Assembly: GCF_000830505.1 (NCBI RefSeq)
Contig: NZ_JXOK01000081.1
Span: 116,044 to 180,043, forward strand
DNA length: 64,000 nt
Direction: 5' to 3'
DNA from: Vibrio mytili
GTDB lineage: Bacteria; Pseudomonadota; Gammaproteobacteria; Enterobacterales; Vibrionaceae
The position numbers and the translations under genes were made by a program. Below the pieces are notes generated by a model. It ran no database searches. It worked only from the letters and a program-made list of their open reading frames with translations, and was not told the origin of the DNA. This document shows positions 26,096-35,651 of the stretch, in pieces. The stretch's first letter is position 1, and each line of letters begins with the position of its first letter.

Positions 26096-28924
26096 ATGAG
26101 TGAGTATAAAGATACCCTGAATTTACCTGAGACAGGGTTTCCAATGCGCGGCAATCTGGCGAATCGTGAACCAGAAATGCTAAAGCGTTGGTACAAAGAA
26201 GATCTTTACGGTGAAATCCGTAAAGCTAAAAAAGGCAAAAAGTCATTCGTGTTGCACGATGGCCCTCCTTATGCAAATGGTGACATTCACATTGGTCACG
26301 CACTAAACAAGATTCTTAAAGACATTATTATTAAATCCAAAACACTTTCAGGTTTTGACGCACCATATATTCCTGGTTGGGACTGTCACGGTCTGCCTAT
26401 TGAGTTAATGGTAGAAAAGAAAGTCGGCAAGCCAGGCCAAAAAGTGACGGCAGCAGAATTCCGCGAGAAATGTCGCGAATACGCAGCAGGTCAGGTTGAA
26501 GGTCAGAAAGAGAGCTTCAAACGTCTTGGTATCATGGGTGAGTGGGACAAACCATACCGCACCATGGATTTTGCAACTGAAGCAAACATCATCCGTGCGC
26601 TTGGTAAAATCGCGAGCAACGGTCACCTGCTAAAAGGTTTCAAACCTGTTCACTGGTGTACGGATTGTGGTTCAGCTCTTGCTGAAGCGGAAGTGGAATA
26701 CAAAGATAAAGTATCGCCATCTATCGATGTACGCTTTAAGACAGCGGACGAAGCTGCGCTTCTGTCTAAGTTTGAGCTGACTGAAGGCCATGAAGGTAAA
26801 GGTGATATCTCTATTGTCATCTGGACGACAACACCTTGGACGCTTCCTGCTAACCGTGCAGTTTGTCTACGTGATGATCTTGAATATGTACTTATCCAAG
26901 TTGAAGGCGAGCAACCTGAACGTATCATTGTTGCGGCTGAACTAGCCAAAGACGTCATGGATCGCGCGGGTATCGAGCACTTCCATAACCTTGGTTTTGC
27001 TAAAGGTGCGGATCTAGAACTTTCTCAGTTCCAACATCCATTCTACGACTTCACTGTTCCTGCGATCCTTGGCGATCACGTAACGACGGATTCAGGTACT
27101 GGTGTGGTTCATACGGCACCTGGTCACGGTCAGGAAGACTTTGCGGTTGGTAATAAATACAACCTAGAAGTGGCAAACCCAGTGGGTTCAAATGGTGTTT
27201 ATCTACCAGACACTGAGCTATTTGCTGGTCAGCATGTATTCAAAGCCAATGATGCTGTGGTTGAAACGCTAAAAGAAAAAGGTGCGTTACTGCATCACCA
27301 CGCTTACGAGCATAGCTACCCGCATTGTTGGCGTCATAAGACTCCAATCATCTTCCGCGCAACGCCTCAGTGGTTTGTATCAATGGACCAAGCAGGCCTA
27401 CGTGCAAAAGCACTAGAAGCGATCAAAGGTGTTCAGTGGATGCCTGAGTGGGGGCAAAGCCGTATCGAAGGTATGATCGAAGGTCGCCCAGAGTGGTGTA
27501 TCTCTCGTCAACGTACTTGGGGTGTGCCAATCGCTCTGTTTGTTCATAAAGAAACATCAGAACTTCATCCAAACACACTAGAGCTGATTGAAAAAGTCGC
27601 GAAGTTGGTTGAAGAGAAAGGCATCCAAGCATGGTGGGATGTTGATGCCGCTGAGCTACTCGGTGCAGACGCAGACCAATACGAAAAAGTGCTTGATACA
27701 CTAGACGTATGGTTCGACTCAGGTGTCACTCACTTCTCAGTGGTTGATGCACGTGAAGAGTACAACGGCAACAGCGCAGACCTATACTTAGAAGGTTCTG
27801 ACCAACACCGTGGTTGGTTCCAGTCTTCGCTCATTTCATCTATTGCGATGAAAGACGAAGCACCATACAAGCAAGTACTGACACACGGTTTCGTGGTTGA
27901 TGGTCATGGCCGTAAGATGTCGAAATCGATCGGTAACGTGGTTGCGCCAAAAGACGTAACCAACAAGCTAGGCGCAGATATCTTGCGTTTGTGGGTTGCT
28001 TCTACTGACTACACTGGTGAAGTGGCGGTTTCTGATGAAATCCTAAAACGTAGTGCAGATGCATACCGTCGTATCCGAAATACCTCTCGCTTCTTCCTAG
28101 CCAACCTAAGTGGTTTCAACCCAGAAACGGATATTGTTCCTGCGGAAGAAATGGTTGCTCTGGATCGCTGGGCTGTGGGTCGAGCACTTGCTGCGCAAGA
28201 AGAGATCGTTAAAGCGTACGAAGAGTACAACACGCATGCCGTTATGCAGCGTCTAATGCACTTCTGCTCTATCGAAATGGGCTCTTTCTACCTCGATGTC
28301 ATTAAAGACCGTCAGTACACAGCAAAACGTGGCGGCAACGCTCAACGCAGCTGTCAGACAGCGCTTTACTACATCGTCGAAGCGCTTGTTCGCTGGATGG
28401 CACCTATCATGTCATTTACTGCCGATGAAATCTGGAACGAAATGCCAGGTGAACGTGAGAAGTTTGTTTTCTGTGGCGAGTGGTTTGAAGGCCTGTTTGG
28501 TCTGGCAGAAGGTGAAGAGCTAAACAACGATTTCTGGAGCGAAATCCAGCATGTTCGTAGCGCGGTGAACAAACTGCTTGAAGCTGCTCGCTCTGAGAAA
28601 ACCATTGGTGGCTCTCTACAGGCTGAGTTGACCTTATATGCAGATGATGCACTGGCTGCGAAAATTAACAAGCTAGAAGATGAACTACGCTTTGTTCTAC
28701 TTACTTCTTCTGCAACCGTGAAACCACTGAACGAGAAATCAGACGCGGCTCAAGCAACGGACATTGACGGTCTGTTTGTCGAAGTGAAAGCAACTGAAGC
28801 TGAGAAGTGTGATCGTTGTTGGCACCACACGCCTGACGTAGGCACTATTGCGGGTCACGAGACAATCTGTGGTCGCTGTGTGTCAAACGTTGACGGAGAA
28901 GGCGAAGTTCGTAAGTTCGCGTAA
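26096..28924 (+). CDS. ileS: Isoleucyl-tRNA synthetase
   Basis: 942-residue class I synthetase. The HIGH signature is in GDIHIGHALNKILKD (about residue 65) and KMSKS is in HGRKMSKSIGN. The CP1 editing domain, which hydrolyses Val-tRNA-Ile, contains TTPWTLPANRAVCL and GTGVVHTAPGHGQEDF. The C-terminal zinc motif is CDRCWHHTPDVG with CGRCVSN. ATG 26096 is the start. A terminator follows 83 bases after the stop, so lspA probably has its own promoter as well. Confidence 0.97.
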   Translation: MSEYKDTLNLPETGFPMRGNLANREPEMLKRWYKEDLYGEIRKAKKGKKSFVLHDGPPYANGDIHIGHALNKILKDIIIKSKTLSGFDAPYIPGWDCHGLPIELMVEKKVGKPGQKVTAAEFREKCREYAAGQVEGQKESFKRLGIMGEWDKPYRTMDFATEANIIRALGKIASNGHLLKGFKPVHWCTDCGSALAEAEVEYKDKVSPSIDVRFKTADEAALLSKFELTEGHEGKGDISIVIWTTTPWTLPANRAVCLRDDLEYVLIQVEGEQPERIIVAAELAKDVMDRAGIEHFHNLGFAKGADLELSQFQHPFYDFTVPAILGDHVTTDSGTGVVHTAPGHGQEDFAVGNKYNLEVANPVGSNGVYLPDTELFAGQHVFKANDAVVETLKEKGALLHHHAYEHSYPHCWRHKTPIIFRATPQWFVSMDQAGLRAKALEAIKGVQWMPEWGQSRIEGMIEGRPEWCISRQRTWGVPIALFVHKETSELHPNTLELIEKVAKLVEEKGIQAWWDVDAAELLGADADQYEKVLDTLDVWFDSGVTHFSVVDAREEYNGNSADLYLEGSDQHRGWFQSSLISSIAMKDEAPYKQVLTHGFVVDGHGRKMSKSIGNVVAPKDVTNKLGADILRLWVASTDYTGEVAVSDEILKRSADAYRRIRNTSRFFLANLSGFNPETDIVPAEEMVALDRWAVGRALAAQEEIVKAYEEYNTHAVMQRLMHFCSIEMGSFYLDVIKDRQYTAKRGGNAQRSCQTALYYIVEALVRWMAPIMSFTADEIWNEMPGEREKFVFCGEWFEGLFGLAEGEELNNDFWSEIQHVRSAVNKLLEAARSEKTIGGSLQAELTLYADDALAAKINKLEDELRFVLLTSSATVKPLNEKSDAAQATDIDGLFVEVKATEAEKCDRCWHHTPDVGTIAGHETICGRCVSNVDGEGEVRKFA

Positions 28925-29007
28925 ATACTCGTTGTTGGTGTTGATTGCGTTGCAACTACACCAATAATCTAGGGTATTCACACATTGTGGAACATGTTAG
29001 CAATTAT

Positions 29008-29037
29008 ATAACCCCAGGACTTTCTGGGGTTATTTTT
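29008..29037 (+). terminator. Intrinsic terminator after ileS
   Basis: ATAACCCCAG/CTGGGGTTAT with a 6-base loop and a T-run. The rest of the gap (29038-29209) must hold the lspA promoter, which I cannot place exactly. Confidence 0.85.
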
Positions 29038-29209
29038 GTCTCCCAAACAGTGTCGCTGAGAGTTCTCCGTCTCATTCTGACAAGGATATAACGAATGAGT
29101 TGGGCTCATAGAGTAATAATGATCGATTATGCTCTGTATCCATGTTTGATCCATATTTGTGGAAATAACGATGTTTGCGGTGGGTTAGTTGATTTAAATA
29201 GGGCTAGTA

Positions 29210-29710
29210 ATGAGTAATATTCCATTAAAGCAATCCGGTGTACGTTGGCTGTGGCTAGCGATCGTAATTTTTTTGGCTGATATTGGCATCAAGTTCGTCG
29301 TGATGAACAACATGGGGTATGGCTGGGCAAATCGGATTGAGATACTGCCATTCTTTAACCTTCTGTATGTCCATAATTACGGTGCAGCTTTTAGTTTTTT
29401 GAGTGATCAAGAAGGTTGGCAGCGTTGGTTGTTTACCGCGATTGCCTTTATTGTTTCGGGGCTGTTGACTTACTGGATGAGTAAGCTTCCAGCGAAAGAA
29501 AAATGGAACAATATCGCCTATGCCATGATTATTGGTGGTGCAGTAGGTAATGTCTTCGATCGCGTGATTCACGGTTTTGTGGTGGATTACCTGGATTTCT
29601 ATTGGGGGACTTACCACTGGCCCGCATTCAATCTTGCCGATATGGCCATTTGTGCGGGGGCGGCGATGATCATCCTGGATGGATTTCGTAAAAAAGAGTC
29701 GGATAAGTAA
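29210..29710 (+). CDS. lspA: Lipoprotein signal peptidase (signal peptidase II)
   Basis: 166-residue aspartic peptidase of the inner membrane with four transmembrane helices. It cuts prolipoproteins before the diacylated cysteine. The two catalytic Asp blocks are present: GGAVGNVFDRVIHGFVVDYL and FNLADMAICAGA. Also visible are the early NYGAAFSFL block and Asp in FLADIGIKF. It acts after Lgt, encoded earlier in this window; client lipoproteins here include BamD and the 113-residue DUF2799-like protein. Confidence 0.96.
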   Translation: MSNIPLKQSGVRWLWLAIVIFLADIGIKFVVMNNMGYGWANRIEILPFFNLLYVHNYGAAFSFLSDQEGWQRWLFTAIAFIVSGLLTYWMSKLPAKEKWNNIAYAMIIGGAVGNVFDRVIHGFVVDYLDFYWGTYHWPAFNLADMAICAGAAMIILDGFRKKESDK

Positions 29711-29835
29711 ACCGCACCGACAATATTGAATAACCTTAGGCGTCGTCCGTTGATTCGTGCGGCGCTTTTTATTATGTTGGAGCGCACATCAAAGACCAAT
29801 TCAAATGCGCTGAATTCGAACAAGGAAGCCGTAAC

Positions 29836-30267
29836 GTGACAACAATAACCAAAGACTCTGTAGTAACACTGCATTTTACAATAAAAATGAAAGATGGTTC
29901 GGTAGCTGACAGTACGCATAACATGGGCAAACCAGCTAAATTTGTCATGGGTGATGGTAGCCTAAGCGAAAACTTTGAGCAGTGCCTGATCGGTTTGCCA
30001 ACAGGTGAACAAAGAGCGATTGAGTTAAAAGCCGAAGACGCATTTGGCATGCCGAATCCCGATCATATCCATCATATGGATCGCACCAAATTTGTTGGTG
30101 ACGCGGAAGTAGAGGTCGGTACTATCATGGCATTTAGCGGTCCGGATGGGATGGAAATTCCCGGTATAATTACTGAAATCGCGGGTGATTCTGTGACCGT
30201 AGATTTTAACCATCCCTTAGCAGGGCAAGACGTGACTTTCGAAGTTGAGATTTTGTCAGTAGAATAG
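29836..30267 (+). CDS. fkpB: FKBP-type peptidyl-prolyl isomerase FkpB (SlpA)
   Basis: 143 residues. An FKBP core (VTLHFTIKMKDGSVADSTH, GDGSLSENFEQCLIGLPTGE, VEILSVE) carries an inserted IF domain (about 70-120, FGMPNPDHIHHMDRTKF), as in the SlpA/SlyD group. It lacks the His-rich metal-binding tail of SlyD. The start is GTG 29836 with AAGGA nine bases upstream. The location between lspA and ispH is diagnostic. Confidence 0.94.
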   Translation: MTTITKDSVVTLHFTIKMKDGSVADSTHNMGKPAKFVMGDGSLSENFEQCLIGLPTGEQRAIELKAEDAFGMPNPDHIHHMDRTKFVGDAEVEVGTIMAFSGPDGMEIPGIITEIAGDSVTVDFNHPLAGQDVTFEVEILSVE

Positions 30268-30291
30268 CGAACCCAATTAAAGATAATTTCC

Positions 30292-31257
30292 ATGAGCAAT
30301 GAAATGAAAATCCTATTAGCTAACCCGCGCGGTTTTTGTGCAGGTGTTGACCGTGCGATTAGCATCGTAGAACGTGCGCTAGAGATGTATCAACCGCCGA
30401 TTTATGTCCGTCATGAAGTGGTGCACAACCGTTTTGTGGTTGAAGGGCTAAAACAACGCGGTGCGATTTTTGTGGAAGAGTTGCACGAAGTACCTGATAA
30501 CAACATTGTGATTTTTTCTGCTCATGGTGTCTCACAAGCCGTGCGACAAGAAGCGAAACAGCGCGATTTAACCGTATTCGACGCGACGTGTCCATTGGTA
30601 ACAAAAGTGCATATGGAAGTGGCGCGAGCAAGCCGTCGCAACATGGAAGTCGTATTGATTGGCCATGCCGGACACCCAGAAGTAGAAGGCACGATGGGGC
30701 AATACTCCAGTGATACGGGTGGCATGTACCTGGTAGAAACGCCCGCAGATGTAGAGAAGCTAAAAAATATCGTAAAAGATCCGTCAGAGCTTCACTACGT
30801 AAGCCAGACAACGCTCTCTGTGGATGAAACCGCCGATGTTATCGATGAACTACGCCGTGTATTCCCTGATATTCAAGGGCCGCGTAAAGACGATATCTGC
30901 TACGCTACACAAAACCGTCAAGATGCCGTGCGTGAGTTAGCAAGCGATGTGGATGTGATGGTTGTCGTTGGCTCGAAGAACTCGTCTAACTCAACACGCT
31001 TGAAAGAGCTGGCTGAGAAGCTGGGGACTCCTGGTTACTTAACTGACTGTCCTGAAGATATCAAACCAGAATGGTTTGAAGGCAAAACCAAAGTGGGGGT
31101 CACCGCAGGCGCTTCCGCACCGGAAGAGTTGGTGAACCAAATCCTTGAGCGTATTAAAGAGATGGTTGGCGCGCGTGCGGTTGATGAGGTGTTAGGCCGT
31201 GAAGAGAACATGTTTTTTGAAGTGCCCAAAGAGTTGCAAATCAAGCAAGTTGACTAA
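30292..31257 (+). CDS. ispH: 4-hydroxy-3-methylbut-2-enyl diphosphate reductase
   Basis: 321-residue [4Fe-4S] enzyme, last step of the MEP pathway, making IPP and DMAPP. The three cluster cysteines are in NPRGFCAGVDRAI, FDATCPLVTKVH and DDICYATQNRQ. Substrate-binding histidines are in RHEVVHNRFVV and HAGHPEVEGTMGQ, and the SKNSSNSTRL motif is present. The start may be ATG 30292 (MSNEMKILLANP) or ATG 30304; neither has a strong ribosome binding site. A terminator follows. Confidence 0.96.
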   Translation: MSNEMKILLANPRGFCAGVDRAISIVERALEMYQPPIYVRHEVVHNRFVVEGLKQRGAIFVEELHEVPDNNIVIFSAHGVSQAVRQEAKQRDLTVFDATCPLVTKVHMEVARASRRNMEVVLIGHAGHPEVEGTMGQYSSDTGGMYLVETPADVEKLKNIVKDPSELHYVSQTTLSVDETADVIDELRRVFPDIQGPRKDDICYATQNRQDAVRELASDVDVMVVVGSKNSSNSTRLKELAEKLGTPGYLTDCPEDIKPEWFEGKTKVGVTAGASAPEELVNQILERIKEMVGARAVDEVLGREENMFFEVPKELQIKQVD

Positions 31258-31268
31258 TACGAATCAGC

Positions 31269-31295
31269 AAAAGGCGACCTCCGGGTCGCCTTTTT
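31269..31295 (+). terminator. Intrinsic terminator after ispH
   Basis: AAAAGGCGACC/GGTCGCCTTTTT with a TCCG loop, directly after the ispH stop; it can also work for the convergent btsR. Confidence 0.92.
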
Positions 31296-31314
31296 ACTTT
31301 TTGGTTGTTAGAGC

Positions 31315-32043
31315 CTAGAGACTAATACCCAGCAGCTCTTTGAGTACTTTCAGGTAACGACGGCTCACTGGGATTTCAAATCCCGTTGTCGTGATGATCT
31401 CCGCTAAGCCGTTTTCTAATAATTTGATTTCACTAATGGCTTTGATGCTGACCAAGTACTGACGGTGGCAACGAACGAGTAAGGTTTTTTCTTCAATGGT
31501 CTTAAGGGTTAATTGTGTGCTGGCGGTTTGAGTCGCAGAGCGAACATGTACACCACTGATATCACTGTACGCGCATTCAACCGTATCGGTTGACATGATG
31601 ACGATACGGTTATGGCCAATGCATGGGATTTGATCTAACGTCTCCGGTACAAGAGCGGAAAACTGTTGGGTCAATGCGGATTGATTGATGTTTTTGTGCA
31701 GACGCTTCACCGTTTTATTTAAACGTGAAGGGTCGACGGGCTTGAGTAAGTAATCAAAAGCATTATCTTCGAAAGCTTGAATCGCATACTGATCATACGC
31801 GGTAACAAACACTACATAAGGCATGGTCTCGGGGTCAAGCATACCGAGTAACTCGATCCCTGTGACCTGAGGCATTTGAATGTCCAAAAACACGACGTCA
31901 GGCTTGAGTTCATTGATTTTCTTCAAGCCTAAAATCGCATTTGATGCGTCACCAATGACGTCGACTTGACCAGTTTCAGCTAATAACTCTGACAGTTCTT
32001 CACGAGCAAACTGTTCATCATCAATGACGAGTGCGGTTAACAT
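31315..32043 (-). CDS. btsR: LytTR response regulator BtsR (YehT)-like
   Basis: 242 residues. A receiver domain (VIDDEQFAREEL, phospho-Asp in DVVFLDIQMP, switch T in FVTAYDQYA, K in YLLKPVD) is joined to a C-terminal LytTR DNA-binding domain (about 140-242, LVRCHRQYLVSIKAISEIKLL, PVSRRYLKVLKEL). In E. coli BtsSR responds to extracellular pyruvate and activates the pyruvate transporter gene btsT. Here the kinase gene lies 25 bases upstream and a CstA/BtsT-family transporter comes next. That transporter has four sites of the BtsR type in its promoter, so the assignment rests on three independent signals. Confidence 0.9.
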   Translation of the reverse strand: MLTALVIDDEQFAREELSELLAETGQVDVIGDASNAILGLKKINELKPDVVFLDIQMPQVTGIELLGMLDPETMPYVVFVTAYDQYAIQAFEDNAFDYLLKPVDPSRLNKTVKRLHKNINQSALTQQFSALVPETLDQIPCIGHNRIVIMSTDTVECAYSDISGVHVRSATQTASTQLTLKTIEEKTLLVRCHRQYLVSIKAISEIKLLENGLAEIITTTGFEIPVSRRYLKVLKELLGISL

Positions 32044-32068
32044 CTGATACTACCTTTTACTTGAGCGT

Positions 32069-33739
32069 TTAAGTTTTCGCAGGAATGATAAAGCTCATTT
32101 TAGTAAATTGATGCTTCTCACTGGTAATTTTTAGCGCTGCGTCACGCCCAAATTGATTAGTCAGTCGTTTATCAACGATTTCCAATCCTAGACCAGAGTG
32201 GTCCTCTTTTGGTGGTTCAAAGCTGCCTGCGTTGTCTTCCACTGTGATCTGATGGCCTTCGGGAGTCGGATGGCTGTATATTTTTACTTTACCACCTTCC
32301 AACATGTTTGAGATGCCGTGTTTAATGGCGTTCTCTACCAAGGGCTGCAGTGTAAAGCTTGGCAACTTGATGTCCAGTAATTCTGGCTCAATGTTTATTT
32401 CAACTTCTAGTCGGTCGGTAAAGCGCGCTTTTTCTATGCTCAGATACGAGTTCACATGGGCGAGTTCTTCTTTTAATGTCACTGTATTGATGTTTTGTTT
32501 TAAGTTGCTACGGAAGAAGTGCGATAAGTTTTGTATAAGCTCACGTGCTTTGTCTGGATCGCGACGAGTGATGGCACTGATGGTATTGAGCGCATTGAAT
32601 AGAAAGTGTGGGTTGACCTGAGCATGCAGTAGCTTAATTTCGGCTTGTGCGAGTAAAGCTTGTTGTTGCTGGTAGTCGCCATATAAGATCTGGCTCGAGA
32701 GCAACTGGGCGATCCCTTCTCCCATCGACTTATTGACTGTTGAAAACAGTTTTCTCTTGGGTTCATAGAGTTTGATGGTACCGATGACGGTATCGCCCGC
32801 ACGAAGGGGAATAATCAGTGCGGAGCCTAATTTACAGTCTCTCGCTAGTGAACATTGGTAAGGACGTTCTGTGCCATCAAGATAAATGATGTCGTTTTGC
32901 TCCATCGAGTCCAAAGTACTTTGCGATGAAATCGGTGTGTTGGGTTTATGGTGATCGTCTCCGATACCAACAAACGCTAAAATCTTCTCTTTGTCCGTGA
33001 TAGCAACAGCGCCTACATTGGTTTCTTCATAAATAATGCGTGCGATTTTCTTTGCGTTTTCGGTATTGAAGCCATTACTTATTATACCCACGGAGCGATC
33101 AGCAATAGTTAATGCCCTACGGGAGAAGGTGGCGGAGTATTTTTCAAAAATCGTTTTACGGTCTTGTAGAATGCTCATAAAGAGCGCAGCGCCAAACGAG
33201 TTAGCAATGATCATCGGTGCTGCAATGGCCGACACTAACTCATAAGCTTGATCAAACGGTTTTGCCACTGCCAGTAATAGAAGCATTTGCACGATTTCTG
33301 CAACGAACGTCACGCTGAATACCACGCTCGGGTTAAACAATACCGCTCCCTTATTACGCTTGGTGAGATAGACATGCAGCAAGCCGCCGATCACACCTTC
33401 TGCGGTCGTTGAGATAGCGCAAGCGAGATCAGTAAAACCGCCCAGTGAATAGCGGTGAATACCACCGGTAAACCCAACCGCAAAGCCAACAACTGGCCCG
33501 CCGAATAGCCCACCCATAACCGCACCAATCGCCCGGGTATTGGCGATAGCATCATTGATGTGCAAGCCAAAATAGGTGCCGAGAATACAAAAGCCAGAAA
33601 AGAGTACATAACAAATTAAACGATGACTAAGACGAGACGAAATACTGAGCAACGGTAAGATAATCGGGGTTTTACTCAGCATGTAAGCCAGTACCAAGTA
33701 CACACACATTTGTTGCAATAGAGAAATAATCAGTTCCAT
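32069..33739 (-). CDS. btsS: LytS-type sensor histidine kinase BtsS (YehU)-like
   Basis: 556 residues. The N-terminal 5TM-5TMR_LYT sensor domain has helices across the first 190 residues and GGVVGFAVGFTGGIHRYSLGG-like Gly-rich loops. Next comes a GAF domain (about 225-350, VGAVAITDKEKILAFVGIGDDHH). Last is a HisKA-like dimerisation segment with phospho-His in LHAQVNPHFLFNALNTI, followed by an HATPase domain (LQPLVENAIKHG and GLGLEIVDKRL). It pairs with BtsR. The transporter gene is upstream in the same direction, separated by a terminator, so the kinase and regulator may be transcribed both independently and by read-through. Confidence 0.9.
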   Translation of the reverse strand: MELIISLLQQMCVYLVLAYMLSKTPIILPLLSISSRLSHRLICYVLFSGFCILGTYFGLHINDAIANTRAIGAVMGGLFGGPVVGFAVGFTGGIHRYSLGGFTDLACAISTTAEGVIGGLLHVYLTKRNKGAVLFNPSVVFSVTFVAEIVQMLLLLAVAKPFDQAYELVSAIAAPMIIANSFGAALFMSILQDRKTIFEKYSATFSRRALTIADRSVGIISNGFNTENAKKIARIIYEETNVGAVAITDKEKILAFVGIGDDHHKPNTPISSQSTLDSMEQNDIIYLDGTERPYQCSLARDCKLGSALIIPLRAGDTVIGTIKLYEPKRKLFSTVNKSMGEGIAQLLSSQILYGDYQQQQALLAQAEIKLLHAQVNPHFLFNALNTISAITRRDPDKARELIQNLSHFFRSNLKQNINTVTLKEELAHVNSYLSIEKARFTDRLEVEINIEPELLDIKLPSFTLQPLVENAIKHGISNMLEGGKVKIYSHPTPEGHQITVEDNAGSFEPPKEDHSGLGLEIVDKRLTNQFGRDAALKITSEKHQFTKMSFIIPAKT

Positions 33740-33847
33740 AGCGAACCTAACCTAAAATGAATGCTGTTATTGTATACCTAAACACCCTCAGAGTTTTGTT
33801 CACTTTTTAAGGTCACTTAGGTATAAAACCAGTCACTTAGATATCAA

Positions 33848-33877
33848 ACAAAAAGAGCCTGCAATGAGCAGGCTCTT
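33848..33877 (-). terminator. Intrinsic terminator after the cstA/btsT gene
   Basis: On the minus strand AAGAGCCTGC/GCAGGCTCTT around TCATT is followed by TTTTG, 31 bases after the transporter stop. Confidence 0.9.
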
Positions 33878-33907
33878 GGTCTCAATCAGTCAATCATTGA
33901 GAATGAT

Positions 33908-35392
33908 TTAAGCAGTTTCTGAAACCGCTTGTGGTTTCTCTTCGTCTGCCAGTTCCGTTTCGCCTTTCCCTTTCGAGATTTTAATTACATAAGCCGTTAC
34001 TGCTAGTGAGAAGATGATACCTGCAATGGTTGACACTTGCATCGGCAGACCAAAACCTAGTGAACTGTTGTTCAAAATGAAGGTTGCACACACGGTGGTC
34101 ATGAACATCGCTGGAACTGTGGTAATCCAGTGCAGTTTGTTGTGGCGTAGTAGGTAAGCCGACGCTGTCCAAAGCATCATTACCGCTGTGGTTTGGTTGG
34201 CAAAACCGAAGTAACGCCAGATGACACCGAAGTCTACTTGAGTCAGGATGCCACCGATAACGAACAATGGAAGAGCCATTAGTAGGCGGTTACGGAGTGT
34301 TTTCTGTTCCATGTTGAAGTATTCAGCAAGAATCAGACGGCTTGAGCGGAACGCAGTGTCACCTGAAGTAATCGGTAGGATAACCACACCTAGGAACGCG
34401 ATGATACCGCCGAATACTCCAAGTAGACCGAATGATGCGCTATAAACCACATTTCCAGGACCACCGTTAGCCACGGCTGCTTGAAGACCTTCTAGTGAAT
34501 CGAAGAAAGACAGAGCGATTGCACACCAGATTAGCGCGATAATACCTTCACCAATCATTGCACCGAAGAATACAAAGCGACCGTTTTTCTCGTTTTCCAT
34601 GCAACGCGCCATCAGTGGGGACTGAGTTGCGTGGAAGCCAGAGATTGCACCACATGCGATAGTGATGAACAGTGCAGGCCATAGCGGCATATCATTTGGG
34701 TTGAGGTTAGACAGCATGTCTGATACCTGGAAATCACCCATGACAGTGTGCTCACTAGAGAAGGCAACCGCCGTCATTAGGCCAACAGACATGAAGATTA
34801 ATAGCGCGCCAAACAGTGGGTAAAAGCGGCCGATGATTTTATCTACAGGAACGATAGTTGCGATGATGTAGTAAGCAAAAATCGCAATAACCATCGTTGT
34901 CATGCTGACGCTTAGGCTAGTTTGATCGTTGATTAGGTTGGTGATCATGCCAGCAGGCGCGGATACGAATACCACACCAACAAGAAGCAGCAGAACAATG
35001 GCAAAGATGTTCATAAAGTGTTTTGCGCCATTGCCTAAGTAACGACCCGTAATGGTTGGGACAGAGGCTCCACCGTTACGAACTGAAAGCATACCAGAGA
35101 AGTAATCGTGGACTGCGCCAGCAAAGATACAACCAACGACAATCCACAACATTGCTGCAGGACCGTAAAGTGCACCCATGATTGGGCCAAAGATTGGACC
35201 TACGCCAGCGATATTAAGTAGCTGAACGAGGTAAACTTTTTTGGTTGACATTGGAACGTAGTCAACACCATCTGCTTTAGTATGAGCAGGTGTTTGGCGT
35301 TTTTCATTAATGCCGAAGATTTTCTCAACGAAAGCGCCGTAGATGAAGTATCCGCCGATGAGGGCTGCGACACAGGTTAGAAACCACATCAT
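33908..35392 (-). CDS. cstA: CstA/BtsT-family carbon starvation protein, probable pyruvate transporter
   Basis: 494 residues and many membrane helices (MMWFLTCVAALIGGYFIYG at the N-terminus). CstA family blocks are VQLLNIAGVGPIFGPIMGAL, GAVHDYFSGMLSVRNGG, GFHATQSPLMARCMENEKNG and LPITSGDTAFRSSRLILAEYF. It is shorter than E. coli CstA and BtsT (about 700-716) and is the compact form common in Vibrio. I chose ATG 35392, which follows AAGGACAATTGCT; an in-frame ATG 81 bases upstream lacks a site. E. coli BtsT is a pyruvate/H+ symporter induced by BtsSR, and four BtsR-like operators stand upstream here. Confidence 0.9.
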   Translation of the reverse strand: MMWFLTCVAALIGGYFIYGAFVEKIFGINEKRQTPAHTKADGVDYVPMSTKKVYLVQLLNIAGVGPIFGPIMGALYGPAAMLWIVVGCIFAGAVHDYFSGMLSVRNGGASVPTITGRYLGNGAKHFMNIFAIVLLLLVGVVFVSAPAGMITNLINDQTSLSVSMTTMVIAIFAYYIIATIVPVDKIIGRFYPLFGALLIFMSVGLMTAVAFSSEHTVMGDFQVSDMLSNLNPNDMPLWPALFITIACGAISGFHATQSPLMARCMENEKNGRFVFFGAMIGEGIIALIWCAIALSFFDSLEGLQAAVANGGPGNVVYSASFGLLGVFGGIIAFLGVVILPITSGDTAFRSSRLILAEYFNMEQKTLRNRLLMALPLFVIGGILTQVDFGVIWRYFGFANQTTAVMMLWTASAYLLRHNKLHWITTVPAMFMTTVCATFILNNSSLGFGLPMQVSTIAGIIFSLAVTAYVIKISKGKGETELADEEKPQAVSETA

Positions 35393-35444
35393 AGCAATTG
35401 TCCTTGTTCTGTAGGGTAGGGTAATTGTTTTAATTTCAGAATGC

Positions 35445-35553
35445 ATAATATTCTCAGCAGATGGAAAGTGCATTGGCTTAGTCGGTGAGTGGTCGAATAG
35501 GGGGGTGAGTGGTCGATATTACTCGTGAGTGGTTTTTAGCCTTGTTGAGTGGT
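35445..35553 (-). promoter_or_regulatory. Four tandem BtsR-type operators and likely promoter of cstA/btsT
   Basis: TGAGTGGT occurs four times without mismatch at 35486-35493, 35506-35513, 35526-35533 and 35546-35553, a fixed 20-base period. Its complement ACCACTCA fits the E. coli BtsR motif ACC[G/A]CT[C/T]A. On the minus strand a TATTAT -10 element lies at 35450-35445 with no good -35, as expected for an activated promoter. Confidence 0.8.
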
Positions 35554-35651
35554 TGAAGTGATATGTCAGCGGCAGAACATCAGGGATGAACGGCTAAAGT
35601 GGATAATTAGTGGTAAGCTTAGTTAAGAAAACAACGTGTTAAGGATAAGAA

